Origin: CAYTSA01 sp964440345
GTDB taxonomy: Bacteria > Desulfobacterota > Desulfovibrionia > Desulfovibrionales > Desulfovibrionaceae
Direction: 5' to 3'
DNA length: 6,876 nt
Assembly: GCA_964440345.1 (NCBI GenBank)
Contig: CAYTSA010000132.1
Span: forward strand, 1 to 6,876
The notes beneath the pieces were generated by a model. The model saw only the letters and a list, made by a program, of their open reading frames with translations, ran no database searches and was not told the DNA's origin. Position 1 is the stretch's first letter. The number at the start of each line of letters is the position of its first letter. Shown in pieces: positions 1-6,738 of the stretch. The translations under genes and the position numbers were made by a program.

Positions 1-606
1 TGGATCGGTTCGAACGATCCTGAGTATGAAAATAACCCGGACTGGGACTGGTACTGGGAGTTTAACGGCGAGACGCCGTATTATTATCTGGCCGTCCTCA
101 TGGTCGTGGCCGTCTTGTTTGTCATGCGCCGTCTGGAGGATTCGCGGCTGGGCCGGGCCTGGTTCGCCATTCGCGAGGACCCGCTGGCGGCTTCCAACGC
201 CGGGGTGAACATCTTGGTCTACAAGGTCATCGCCTTTGCCATCTCTGCAGGCATTGGCGCTCTGGCCGGGTGCTTTTTCGCTCGCTGGATGCTCTTTCTC
301 TCTCCGGACATGTTCAAGTTTTGGGAATCCTTCCTGGTGTTGTGCATGGTGGTGCTGGGCGGTTTGGGCAACCTGCACGGCGCGCTCATCGGGGCGATTA
401 TTCTGGTGGCTCTGGGCGAGGCGCTGCGGGTGGCGCTGCCCATGTTGGGCCTGCCCACAGAAACGCGTTTTCTGGCGTATGGGCTTATGATGATCCTCAT
501 CATGCGCTACAAACCTTCGGGCATTATGCCTGTCATTGCGGCCGCAGGGAAAAACAACCCCCTGATCATAGAATTGCGGCAAAAGTTGCAATCTCAAAAG
601 GCCTAA
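1..606 (+). CDS. livM: Branched-chain amino acid ABC transporter permease LivM, 3' part
   Basis: This is an inner-membrane permease subunit of a LIV-type importer for leucine, isoleucine and valine. It pairs with LivH and is driven by LivG and LivF. The reading frame is open from base 1, so the N-terminus lies outside the window; 201 residues are visible. They begin with an aromatic, acidic extracytoplasmic loop (visible residues 5-29, with W15, W17 and W19), then a membrane segment (about 30-42). Next comes the cytoplasmic EAA-like coupling loop GRAWFAIREDPLAA (51-64), which docks onto the ATPases. Further membrane segments follow, with the family block VVLGGLGNLHGALIGA and a late RYKPSGIMP motif that matches the RPQGLLP region of E. 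coli LivM. The stop lies 3 bp before livG, as expected for a liv operon. Exact substrate cannot be told from the permease alone; relatives carry amides, urea or other amino acids. Confidence 0.93.
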   Translation, partial: WIGSNDPEYENNPDWDWYWEFNGETPYYYLAVLMVVAVLFVMRRLEDSRLGRAWFAIREDPLAASNAGVNILVYKVIAFAISAGIGALAGCFFARWMLFLSPDMFKFWESFLVLCMVVLGGLGNLHGALIGAIILVALGEALRVALPMLGLPTETRFLAYGLMMILIMRYKPSGIMPVIAAAGKNNPLIIELRQKLQSQKA

Positions 607-609
607 CTC

Positions 610-1395
610 ATGCAAAGCATACTTAAAATCGACGGACTGACCAAACGCTTCGGCGGGCTGATGGCCCTGAACAGCGTGGATTTCGAGGTGCAGCCGGGGC
701 GCATCTTCGGACTCATCGGCCCCAACGGCGCCGGCAAGACAACCATATTTAACTGCATCACCGGCGTATACAAGCCCTCGGGCGGGGACATCCTGCTGCG
801 CCAAAACGGCGGCTACAAACGAGTAAACAGCAAGAAACCGGAAAAAATGACCGAACTGGGCGTGGCCAGGACATTTCAGAACATCCGGCTCTTCTCGTCC
901 CTTACCGTGCTGGACAATGTGCGCATTGGCCGCCACTGCCGCACCAAGTCTAACTTTTTCGGCGCAGCCTTGCGGACCAAGGCGCATAAGGCCGAAGAAA
1001 AGCAGATCATCGACGACTCCATGCGCTGGCTCGATTTCGTGAACCTGAGTCCCAAGGCCCTGGATTCGGCAAGCAGCCTCTCCTACGGCGACCAGCGCCG
1101 GCTGGAGATTGCCCGGGCTCTGGCCACCGAGCCCAAGGTGCTGTTGCTGGATGAACCCGCGGCCGGCATGAACCCGTCGGAAACCCGGTCTCTGGACGAC
1201 TTGATCCACAGCATTCTGGACCTTGACGTGACGGTCATCCTCATTGAGCATGACATGAAGCTGGTCATGTCCATTTGCAACCACCTGGTGGTGCTGGACC
1301 ACGGCGTAAAAATTGCCGAGGGAGAGCCCAAAGAGATAAAGGACAACCCGCAAGTGATTGAAGCCTATCTGGGAAGAGGAGCGGCTGATGCCTGA
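610..1395 (+). CDS. livG: Branched-chain amino acid ABC transporter ATP-binding protein LivG
   Basis: This is one of the two cytoplasmic ATPases that power the LIV importer. The 261-residue length is normal for LivG. Walker A is GPNGAGKT (37-44), the Q-loop glutamine is Q90 in ARTFQNIRLF, the signature is LSYGDQRRLEIARA (157-170), Walker B is VLLLDEP (177-183), and the switch histidine is H214 in LIEHDMKLVM, a LivG hallmark. The C-terminal NPQVIEAYLG matches the LivG family ending. The ATG at 610 is preceded by AAAAGG (596-601) with 8 bases between, partly inside the livM end. Residues 65-80 are unusually basic (K70, R71, K75, K76, K79), where many relatives have a short D-x-T-x-L element before the LGxARTFQ block. 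The gene overlaps livF by 8 bp, which points to translational coupling and one transporter. Confidence 0.96.
   Translation: MQSILKIDGLTKRFGGLMALNSVDFEVQPGRIFGLIGPNGAGKTTIFNCITGVYKPSGGDILLRQNGGYKRVNSKKPEKMTELGVARTFQNIRLFSSLTVLDNVRIGRHCRTKSNFFGAALRTKAHKAEEKQIIDDSMRWLDFVNLSPKALDSASSLSYGDQRRLEIARALATEPKVLLLDEPAAGMNPSETRSLDDLIHSILDLDVTVILIEHDMKLVMSICNHLVVLDHGVKIAEGEPKEIKDNPQVIEAYLGRGAADA
1376..1381 (+). promoter_or_regulatory. Shine-Dalgarno site deciding the livF start
   Basis: GAGGAG lies 6 bases before the ATG at 1388 and inside the last codons of livG. It supports 1388 as the livF start over the in-frame ATGs at 1358 and 1400. The 1358 start would add ten residues that do not resemble the family N-terminus. 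Confidence 0.75.
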
Positions 1396-2107
1396 GACCA
1401 TGCTGTCTGTGAACGACATCCACACGTATTACGGCTCCATCCACGCCCTCAAGGGCGTTTCCCTGGATGTTTACAAAGGCGAAATAGTCAGCCTTATCGG
1501 CGCCAACGGCGCCGGCAAGACCACCACGCTCATGTCCATTTCCGGAGTGCAGCGGGCCAAAAGCGGTTCCATTGTCTTTGAGGGAAACGATATTACCAAA
1601 ACGGCTACGGAAAAAATCGTGGCCCTGGGCGTTACCCAGGCGCCGGAAGGAAGGATGATCTTTCCCCGCCTGACTGTGCAGGAGAACCTGCGCATGGGCG
1701 CCTATCTGCGCAACGACGGCGAGGCCCAGCGCAAGGACGAAAACTACGTGTACGAGCTGTTCCCCATCTTGCTAGAACGCCGCAAGCAAGCCGGGGGAAC
1801 GCTTTCCGGCGGCGAGCAGCAAATGCTGGCCATAGGCCGGGCCATCATGGCCAGGCCGAAGATTCTTCTGCTGGACGAACCCTCCCTGGGGCTGGCGCCC
1901 ATAGTGGTGGAGAATATTTTCGACGTCATCCAGCAGATAAACGCCGACGGCGTTACTGTCATGCTGGTGGAGCAGAACGCCCAGATGGCCTTGCAGATTT
2001 CCAATCGCGGCTATGTGCTGGCCACAGGCGAAGTAATAATGGAAGGCGACTCCAAAGAGCTTTTGGCCAATCCGCAGGTGCGGGCGGCGTATTTGGGCAT
2101 GGAGTAG
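1388..2107 (+). CDS. livF: Branched-chain amino acid ABC transporter ATP-binding protein LivF
   Basis: This is the second cytoplasmic ATPase of the LIV importer, partner of LivG. From the ATG at 1388 it has 239 residues, a usual LivF length. The N-terminal LSVNDIHTYYGSIHALKGVS is typical. Walker A is GANGAGKT (38-45), the Q-loop glutamine is Q84 in VTQAPEGRMIFPRLTV, the signature is LSGGEQQMLAIGRA (139-152), and Walker B is ILLLDEP (159-165). The switch position has Gln, in LVEQNAQMAL (about 193-202), instead of His. This is normal for LivF and suggests the LivG/LivF pair has unequal ATP sites. The start overlaps the livG stop (ATGCCTGA), so translation is probably coupled. The 33-bp gap to guaB shows no clear terminator. 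Confidence 0.96.
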   Translation: MPETMLSVNDIHTYYGSIHALKGVSLDVYKGEIVSLIGANGAGKTTTLMSISGVQRAKSGSIVFEGNDITKTATEKIVALGVTQAPEGRMIFPRLTVQENLRMGAYLRNDGEAQRKDENYVYELFPILLERRKQAGGTLSGGEQQMLAIGRAIMARPKILLLDEPSLGLAPIVVENIFDVIQQINADGVTVMLVEQNAQMALQISNRGYVLATGEVIMEGDSKELLANPQVRAAYLGME

Positions 2108-2140
2108 CGCCGCAGACCTTTCACGCCACGGAGCGAGTGT

Positions 2141-3610
2141 ATGGAAAAAGTCATAATGCATGGGCTCACGTTTGACGACGTGCTGCTGATGCCTGCCTAT
2201 TCCGAGGTGTTGCCGGACACGGTGGACGTCTCTACCCGGCTGACGCCGGAACTGCAGTTGAATATTCCGCTGGTCAGCGCAGCTATGGACACGGTGACCG
2301 AGTCCCGGCTGTCCATTTCCATGGCCCGGGCTGGCGGCGTGGGCGTTATCCACAAGAACATGTCCATAGAAAGACAACGGCTGGAAGTGGAGAAGGTGAA
2401 GAAGTCCGAATCCGGCATGATCCTGGACCCTGTGACCATCGAGCCGGACATTACTGTGGGCCAGGCGCTTGAGGTAATGTCGGAATACTCCATTTCTGGT
2501 TTGCCTGTGGTCAAGGGCGAACAACTGGTGGGCATACTCACCAACCGAGACGTCCGCTTTGTTACGGAGATGGACATTCTGGTTCGCGATGTGATGACCA
2601 GCAAGCGGCTGATCACCGTGCCTGTGGGAACCACTTTGGAGCAGGCCAAGGCGCATCTGCACGAGAACCGCATTGAAAAGCTGCTGGTGGTGGACGACCA
2701 GGGCCGGCTCAAGGGATTGATCACCATCAAGGACATCGAAAAAATCAAGAAATACCCGCTCTCCTGCAAGGACGAAAACGGCCGGCTGCGCGTGGGCGCT
2801 GCTGTAGGAGTTGGAGAGGAAGGCCAAGCCCGGGGCGAAGCCTTGCTCCAGGCTGGGGTGGATTTCCTGGTGCTGGACTCGGCCCACGGCCATTCCAAAA
2901 ATATTCTCAAGGCCGTTGAAGCCTTGCGGTCTGCTTTTCCCAAAGCGCAGCTGATTGGCGGGAACATTGGCGGCTACGACGCCGCCCGGGCCATCCTTAA
3001 AGCCGGAGCAGACGCCGTGAAGGTAGGCATAGGCCCCGGCTCCATCTGCACCACCCGCATCGTGGCCGGGGTGGGCGTGCCCCAGGTTTCCGCTGTTATG
3101 GAAGCCACCCGGGCCGCCCGGGAGCTGGACCGGTGCGTCATTGCAGACGGCGGGGTAAAATTTTCCGGCGACATCGTCAAAGCCATTGCCGCAGGAGCAG
3201 ATTCGGTTATGATGGGCTCCATGTTGGCCGGCACGGACGAGAGCCCGGGGGAAACCATTTTGTACCAAGGCCGGCGCTACAAGATTTACCGGGGCATGGG
3301 CTCCATAGACGCCATGAAAGAAGGCAGCTCTGACCGCTACTTCCAGGAAAGAAGAGAAGACGAATCGTCGAAACTGGTCCCTGAAGGCATCGTGGGCCGG
3401 GTGCCCTACAAGGGCCCGGTGCTGGACACCGTCTATCAGCTCATCGGCGGCTTGCGGTCTGGCATGGGCTACACTGGCTGCAGCTCCATCCGGGAACTGC
3501 AAGAAAAGTCCCGGTTCATCCAGATATCCCCTGCCGGGCTGCGCGAAAGCCACGTGCATGACGTGATCATCACCAAGGAAGCGCCCAACTACCGGGTAGA
3601 CCAATATTAG
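2141..3610 (+). CDS. guaB: Inosine-5'-monophosphate dehydrogenase
   Basis: GuaB oxidises IMP to XMP with NAD+, the first committed step to GMP, in the cytoplasm. The 489-residue length matches bacterial enzymes. The N-terminal LTFDDVLLMPAYSEVLP and SAAMDTVTESR blocks are classic. Two CBS domains interrupt the TIM barrel at roughly 92-205; in the family they bind nucleotides and regulate the enzyme. The active-site loop GIGPGSICTTR (296-306) carries the catalytic Cys303. ADGGVKFSGD (335-344), GSMLAGTDESPG (359-370) and YRGMGS (383-388) are the phosphate and flap elements. EGIVGRVPYKG (416-426) supplies the Arg420/Tyr423 pair. The ending ESHVHDVIITKEAPNY is typical. GGAG (2130-2133) lies 7 bases before the ATG. 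One oddity is GGNIGGYDAAR (273-283), where most homologues read GGN[VI]AT. I see no guanine riboswitch in the 33 bp upstream. guaA follows directly. Confidence 0.98.
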   Translation: MEKVIMHGLTFDDVLLMPAYSEVLPDTVDVSTRLTPELQLNIPLVSAAMDTVTESRLSISMARAGGVGVIHKNMSIERQRLEVEKVKKSESGMILDPVTIEPDITVGQALEVMSEYSISGLPVVKGEQLVGILTNRDVRFVTEMDILVRDVMTSKRLITVPVGTTLEQAKAHLHENRIEKLLVVDDQGRLKGLITIKDIEKIKKYPLSCKDENGRLRVGAAVGVGEEGQARGEALLQAGVDFLVLDSAHGHSKNILKAVEALRSAFPKAQLIGGNIGGYDAARAILKAGADAVKVGIGPGSICTTRIVAGVGVPQVSAVMEATRAARELDRCVIADGGVKFSGDIVKAIAAGADSVMMGSMLAGTDESPGETILYQGRRYKIYRGMGSIDAMKEGSSDRYFQERREDESSKLVPEGIVGRVPYKGPVLDTVYQLIGGLRSGMGYTGCSSIRELQEKSRFIQISPAGLRESHVHDVIITKEAPNYRVDQY

Positions 3611-3628
3611 CGGACCCGAAAAGGTCCG
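3611..3628 (+). promoter_or_regulatory. Intercistronic hairpin between guaB and guaA
   Basis: A perfect 6-bp inverted repeat, CGGACC (3611-3616) and GGTCCG (3623-3628), with loop CGAAAA, begins immediately after the guaB stop. There is no T-run after it, so it does not look like an intrinsic terminator. The likely guaA Shine-Dalgarno GGGAG (3628-3632) starts at the last base of the stem, 5 bases before the ATG at 3638. It might influence guaA translation or mRNA processing; that role is inference. A stem this short can arise by chance. Confidence 0.4.
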
Positions 3629-3637
3629 GGAGCATGC

Positions 3638-5185
3638 ATGGATATACAGGAAAAAGTCGTCATCATTGATTACGGGTCCCAGGTAACCCAGCTCATTGCC
3701 CGCCGCGTGCGCGAGGCCGGCGTGTACTCAGAGATACACCCCTGCCAGATGGACCTGGAGTCCATAAAGGCCATGAAGCCGTCCGCCCTTATACTGTCCG
3801 GCGGGCCGGCCAGCGTTACCGAAGAAGGCGCCCCGCCGTATGAGCCGGGGCTGCTGGAAATGGACGTGCCTGTTCTGGGCATCTGCTACGGCATGCAGCT
3901 GATGGCCCACGGTTTGGGCGGGAAGCTGGCCCGGTCAGAGGACCGCGAATACGGCCGGGCGGACCTGGAGCTGACGGCCTCCTGCCCCCTGTGGGAAGGA
4001 CTGGAGAACAAGCCCAGCCACAAGGTCTGGATGTCCCACGGCGACAAAGTGCTGGCGCCGCCCCCGGGTTTTGTGGTCACCGGCCGCACCGCCAATGTGG
4101 ACGTGGCCGCCATGGCCGACGTGGACCGCAAGTTTTACGCCGTGCAGTTCCACCCCGAGGTGGCCCACACCGAGGACGGCGCGCAGATGCTGCGCAATTT
4201 TTTGTTCAAAGTGGCCGGGTTCTCGGCCACGTGGACCATGACCTCCTTTCTGGAGACCGCCCTGGCCCAGGCAAAAGACCAGGTTGGCGACGACTTGGTG
4301 GTCTGCGGGCTCTCCGGCGGCATCGACTCCACGGTGGTGGCGGCCATGCTCTCCAAGGCGCTGGGCGCGAAACTGCACTGCATTTTTGTGGACAACGGTC
4401 TGCTGCGCGAAGGCGAAGGCGACGAGGTGATGGGCTACCTGCAGGAGCATTTCACCCTGCAGCTGCACCATATTCAAGCCCAGGACAAATTCCTCGGCCG
4501 GCTCAAGGGCGTGGAAGACCCCGAAGAAAAGCGCAAGCTCATCGGCCACACGTTTATCGAAGTATTCGACCGTGAGGCCAAACGCATTCCGGGCGTCAAA
4601 TTTCTTGCCCAGGGCACGCTGTATCCAGACGTCATAGAAAGCTGCTCTTTCAAGGGCCCCTCTGCAGTCATCAAAAGCCATCACAATGTGGGCGGCCTGC
4701 CGGAAAAAATGAACCTGAAGCTGGTGGAGCCCCTGCGGGAGCTGTTCAAGGACGAGGTCCGCAAGGTGGCTGTGGAGCTGGGCTTCCCGGATTTCATCAC
4801 TTGGCGGCACCCCTTCCCCGGGCCGGGGTTGGCCATCCGGATTTTGGGCGAGGTGACTGAAGAACGGCTGCGCATTCTGCGGCAGGCAGACCGCATCGTG
4901 CAGTCAGAACTCATGGCCTCCGGCTGGTACTACAAGGTGTGGCAGGGCTTTGCCGTGCTGCTGCCGCTGAAGACTGTGGGCGTTATGGGCGACGACAGAA
5001 CCTACGAGCACGTCATCGCCTTGCGCATAGTAGACAGCGTGGACGCCATGACCGCGGACTGGACGCGGTTGCCCTCCGAGCTGCTGGCCCGCATGTCCAA
5101 CAGAATTATCAACGAAGTCAAAGGCGTAAACCGGGTGGTGATGGACATTTCCTCCAAGCCGCCTTCAACCATAGAGTGGGAATGA
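3638..5185 (+). CDS. guaA: GMP synthase (glutamine-hydrolysing)
   Basis: GuaA aminates XMP to GMP using ATP and ammonia released from glutamine, completing the pathway begun by GuaB just upstream. The 515 residues are close to the E. coli length of 525. The N-terminal class I glutamine amidotransferase domain (about 7-195) has ILSGGPASV (52-60), the nucleophile Cys83 in GICYGMQ, and His172 and Glu174 in QFHPEV. The ATP pyrophosphatase domain follows, with the P-loop GLSGGIDST (224-232) and FVDNGLLR (250-257). The C-terminal dimerisation domain has WRHPFPGPGLAIR (389-401), VGVMGDDRTYE (447-457) and the invariant ending KPPSTIEWE. All catalytic residues are present. The preceding gap is 27 bp with GGGAG near the start. 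The gene ends 1 bp before the tat genes, so the last codons of guaA also serve as the ribosome-binding region of the next gene. Confidence 0.98.
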   Translation: MDIQEKVVIIDYGSQVTQLIARRVREAGVYSEIHPCQMDLESIKAMKPSALILSGGPASVTEEGAPPYEPGLLEMDVPVLGICYGMQLMAHGLGGKLARSEDREYGRADLELTASCPLWEGLENKPSHKVWMSHGDKVLAPPPGFVVTGRTANVDVAAMADVDRKFYAVQFHPEVAHTEDGAQMLRNFLFKVAGFSATWTMTSFLETALAQAKDQVGDDLVVCGLSGGIDSTVVAAMLSKALGAKLHCIFVDNGLLREGEGDEVMGYLQEHFTLQLHHIQAQDKFLGRLKGVEDPEEKRKLIGHTFIEVFDREAKRIPGVKFLAQGTLYPDVIESCSFKGPSAVIKSHHNVGGLPEKMNLKLVEPLRELFKDEVRKVAVELGFPDFITWRHPFPGPGLAIRILGEVTEERLRILRQADRIVQSELMASGWYYKVWQGFAVLLPLKTVGVMGDDRTYEHVIALRIVDSVDAMTADWTRLPSELLARMSNRIINEVKGVNRVVMDISSKPPSTIEWE

Positions 5186-5186
5186 T

Positions 5187-5606
5187 ATGTTCGGCATTGG
5201 CACTACAGAACTGCTCATAGTCCTGGTCGTGGCGTTGCTTGTGCTCGGCCCCAAGAAGCTGCCTGAAATCGCCCGCACTCTGGGCAAGGGCTTGGCTGAA
5301 TTCAAGAAAGTCTCCACCGACGTACAGCGGACCATCAACACGGAAGTGGAGCGCGAAGAGGCGACGGAGCGCAAGAAAAAGGCGGAAAAGGAACTCTCGG
5401 CGCGTAAAGCAGAAGCCGAAAAAACAGCCTCAACTGCTGAAGCCACGGACGCGGCGCCTAAGTCGGCGGAGTCTGTCGCTGCAGAAAATGCCGAGGCGCA
5501 GCCTGTGCAAAACACCGCCTCCCCGGATTACGAAGCAGAAGCCGACGAGCAGGCTGGCGCAGAAATGGCCGGCGAAACTGTACCCGGGTCGGAGAAAAAA
5601 GCATGA
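5187..5606 (+). CDS. tatB: Twin-arginine translocase TatA/TatB family protein, TatB-like
   Basis: This is a small membrane subunit of the Tat system, which exports folded proteins bearing twin-arginine signals. The 139 residues comprise a short N-terminus and one membrane helix (about 6-20, with polar Glu8), the hinge LGPKKLP (20-26), an amphipathic helix (about 27-50) and a charged, probably coiled segment (about 53-80). An Ala/Glu-rich, probably disordered tail (81-139) follows. Glu8 and the LGP hinge favour TatB, which with TatC forms the signal-peptide receptor. The GKGLAEFKK stretch is also common in TatA, and no separate tatA is visible, so it may be TatA-like or serve both roles. The ATG lies 1 bp after the guaA stop and has only a weak GAGTGGG Shine-Dalgarno (5174-5180), which suggests coupling to guaA translation. 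It overlaps tatC by 4 bp, supporting a functional pair. Confidence 0.88.
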   Translation: MFGIGTTELLIVLVVALLVLGPKKLPEIARTLGKGLAEFKKVSTDVQRTINTEVEREEATERKKKAEKELSARKAEAEKTASTAEATDAAPKSAESVAAENAEAQPVQNTASPDYEAEADEQAGAEMAGETVPGSEKKA

Positions 5607-6607
5607 GCGACGAGAAGAAACCCCGGCCTGAACAGGAGCCTGAAGAAGAAACCGCCCAGGAATCCGAGCAGGACGCCGCTACTGCAGAAGAGGGGCTTGG
5701 CGGCACTGAGGACGCGGCTGCGTCCGCCGATGATTCTTCAGAAGACAAGGAAGAGCTGCGCGAGATGTCCTTTCTTGATCATCTGGATGAGCTGCGGCTG
5801 CGGCTCACCCGGTGCATCATTGCTGTCGGCGTAGGGTTTTTGGCCTGTTACGGCTTTTCCAAGCAGCTATTCGACATTCTGGTGGCCCCCCTGGTGGCGG
5901 CCATGCCGCCGGAATCCAAGCTTATTTACACAGCCATGCCCGAGGCCTTCTTCACCTACATCAAGGTGGCCATCGTGGCCGGCATTCTGCTGTCCAGCCC
6001 GTATATTTTCTATCAGATTTGGCTGTTTGTGGCGCCGGGTTTGTACAAGGAAGAGCGCAAGTGGCTGCTGCCCATAGGCTTTGTCTCCGGCCTGTTCTTC
6101 ACCGGCGGGGCCCTGTTCGGCTACATGATCGTCTTCCCCTTTGCCTTCGACTTTTTCATGGGCTTCCACACGGAGCTTATCCAGCCGATGCCGTCGCTCA
6201 AAGAGTATCTGAGTTTTTCGCTCAAGCTGCTCTTTGCCTTTGGCGTTGTCTTTGAACTGCCGCTGTTCATCTTTTTTCTGGCCCGTCTAGGCGTGGTTAC
6301 GGCTCAGTCTTTGCGCAAGTTTCGCAAATACGCCATATTGCTTGGCTTCATCGTTTCTGCGCTGCTCACCCCGCCGGACGTCATTTCTCAATGCCTTATG
6401 GCCGGCCCGCTAATCATCCTGTGGGAACTCTCCATCATCGTGGCCTTGGTATTCGGCCGCAAGCCAAAGGAAAAGCCCACGGACGAAGACGAAGAGTCTG
6501 TTGAAGAAGACGAGACCGAGGGCGGGGAGCCAAAGACAGAAGAGCCGGAAGACGCCGAAGCGGACGCTGAAAAGCCCGGCGAGAAAGAAGAATCGCCCGG
6601 TCCTTGA
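5603..6607 (+). CDS. tatC: Twin-arginine translocase subunit TatC with acidic N- and C-terminal extensions
   Basis: TatC is the multi-spanning core of the Tat exporter and binds twin-arginine signal peptides with TatB. The core (about 55-286) starts MSFLDHLDELRLRL and has six membrane segments at roughly 71-90, 118-143, 155-183, 202-226, 242-258 and 265-284. Aligned with E. coli by eye, Glu63 matches Glu15, Phe142 and Glu151 in WLFVAPGLYKEER match Phe94 and Glu103, and Glu218 in FGVVFELP matches Glu170. LTPPD (255-259) is conserved. The total of 334 residues exceeds the usual 240-260 or so because of two acidic extensions, about 1-53 (20 Asp/Glu) and about 287-334 (22 Asp/Glu), both expected in the cytoplasm. 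The ATG at 5603 overlaps the tatB stop (ATGA) and has GGAG (5591-5594) 8 bases upstream. An internal ATG at 5765 would give a 280-residue protein. Confidence 0.95.
   Translation: MSDEKKPRPEQEPEEETAQESEQDAATAEEGLGGTEDAAASADDSSEDKEELREMSFLDHLDELRLRLTRCIIAVGVGFLACYGFSKQLFDILVAPLVAAMPPESKLIYTAMPEAFFTYIKVAIVAGILLSSPYIFYQIWLFVAPGLYKEERKWLLPIGFVSGLFFTGGALFGYMIVFPFAFDFFMGFHTELIQPMPSLKEYLSFSLKLLFAFGVVFELPLFIFFLARLGVVTAQSLRKFRKYAILLGFIVSALLTPPDVISQCLMAGPLIILWELSIIVALVFGRKPKEKPTDEDEESVEEDETEGGEPKTEEPEDAEADAEKPGEKEESPGP
5747..5767 (+). promoter_or_regulatory. Candidate internal translation start in tatC
   Basis: AAGGAAGAG (5747-5755) resembles a Shine-Dalgarno site and lies 9 bases before an in-frame ATG (5765-5767), codon 55 of the long tatC form. 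Translation from here would give MSFLDHLDEL, close to where standard TatC proteins begin. The purine run also simply encodes Lys-Glu-Glu, so it may be fortuitous. The upstream start at 5603 has its own site and the usual ATGA overlap, so I keep that as primary. Confidence 0.35.
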
Positions 6608-6639
6608 GCAAAAATCTGACTCCTTGTGAATACATCATG

Positions 6640-6670
6640 GCCGAAGCAGCGCGGAAAGCGCTGCTTCGGC
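6640..6670. terminator. Strong hairpin downstream of tatC, possible transcript end
   Basis: A perfect 13-bp inverted repeat, GCCGAAGCAGCGC (6640-6652) and GCGCTGCTTCGGC (6658-6670), has loop GGAAA. A G-T and a T-A pair can extend it to 15 bp. It sits 33 bases after the tatC stop, where an operon terminator or a 3'-end-protecting stem would be expected. The following bases TACTCGATTT form only a poor T-tract, so a classical intrinsic terminator is uncertain. It could instead be an mRNA-stabilising stem or a dispersed repeat. Confidence 0.5.
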
Positions 6671-6738
6671 TACTCGATTTCCAGAATCCGCCGCCTGGCA
6701 ACGCTGGTCAAGCAACCCGGCTAAAGGTCTGGCCAGAG

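Noticed and set aside
1388..2107. Gln instead of His at the ATPase switch position of LivF
   Set aside because: LivF proteins in general, including E. coli, have LVEQNA here, so it is a family trait.
2108..2140. Possible guanine or purine riboswitch, or a promoter, before guaB
   Set aside because: The 33-bp gap is too short for a purine riboswitch, and I saw no convincing promoter boxes in it or in the end of livF.
1772..3604. A 610-codon open frame on the - strand, opposite livF and guaB
   Set aside because: It lies wholly opposite two clear genes, has a His/Gly/Gln-rich composition with no recognisable domain, and is explained by GC-rich codon use in guaB.
3991..4575. A 194-codon + strand frame inside guaA
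   Set aside because: It is an Arg/Gly/Ala-rich out-of-frame shadow of the conserved GuaA reading frame.
3935..4810. A 291-codon open frame on the - strand, opposite guaA
   Set aside because: It is opposite a fully conserved guaA, with a biased composition and no family resemblance.
5812..6255. A 147-codon + strand frame inside tatC
   Set aside because: It is an out-of-frame shadow of conserved TatC membrane segments; His/Arg-rich with no known motif.
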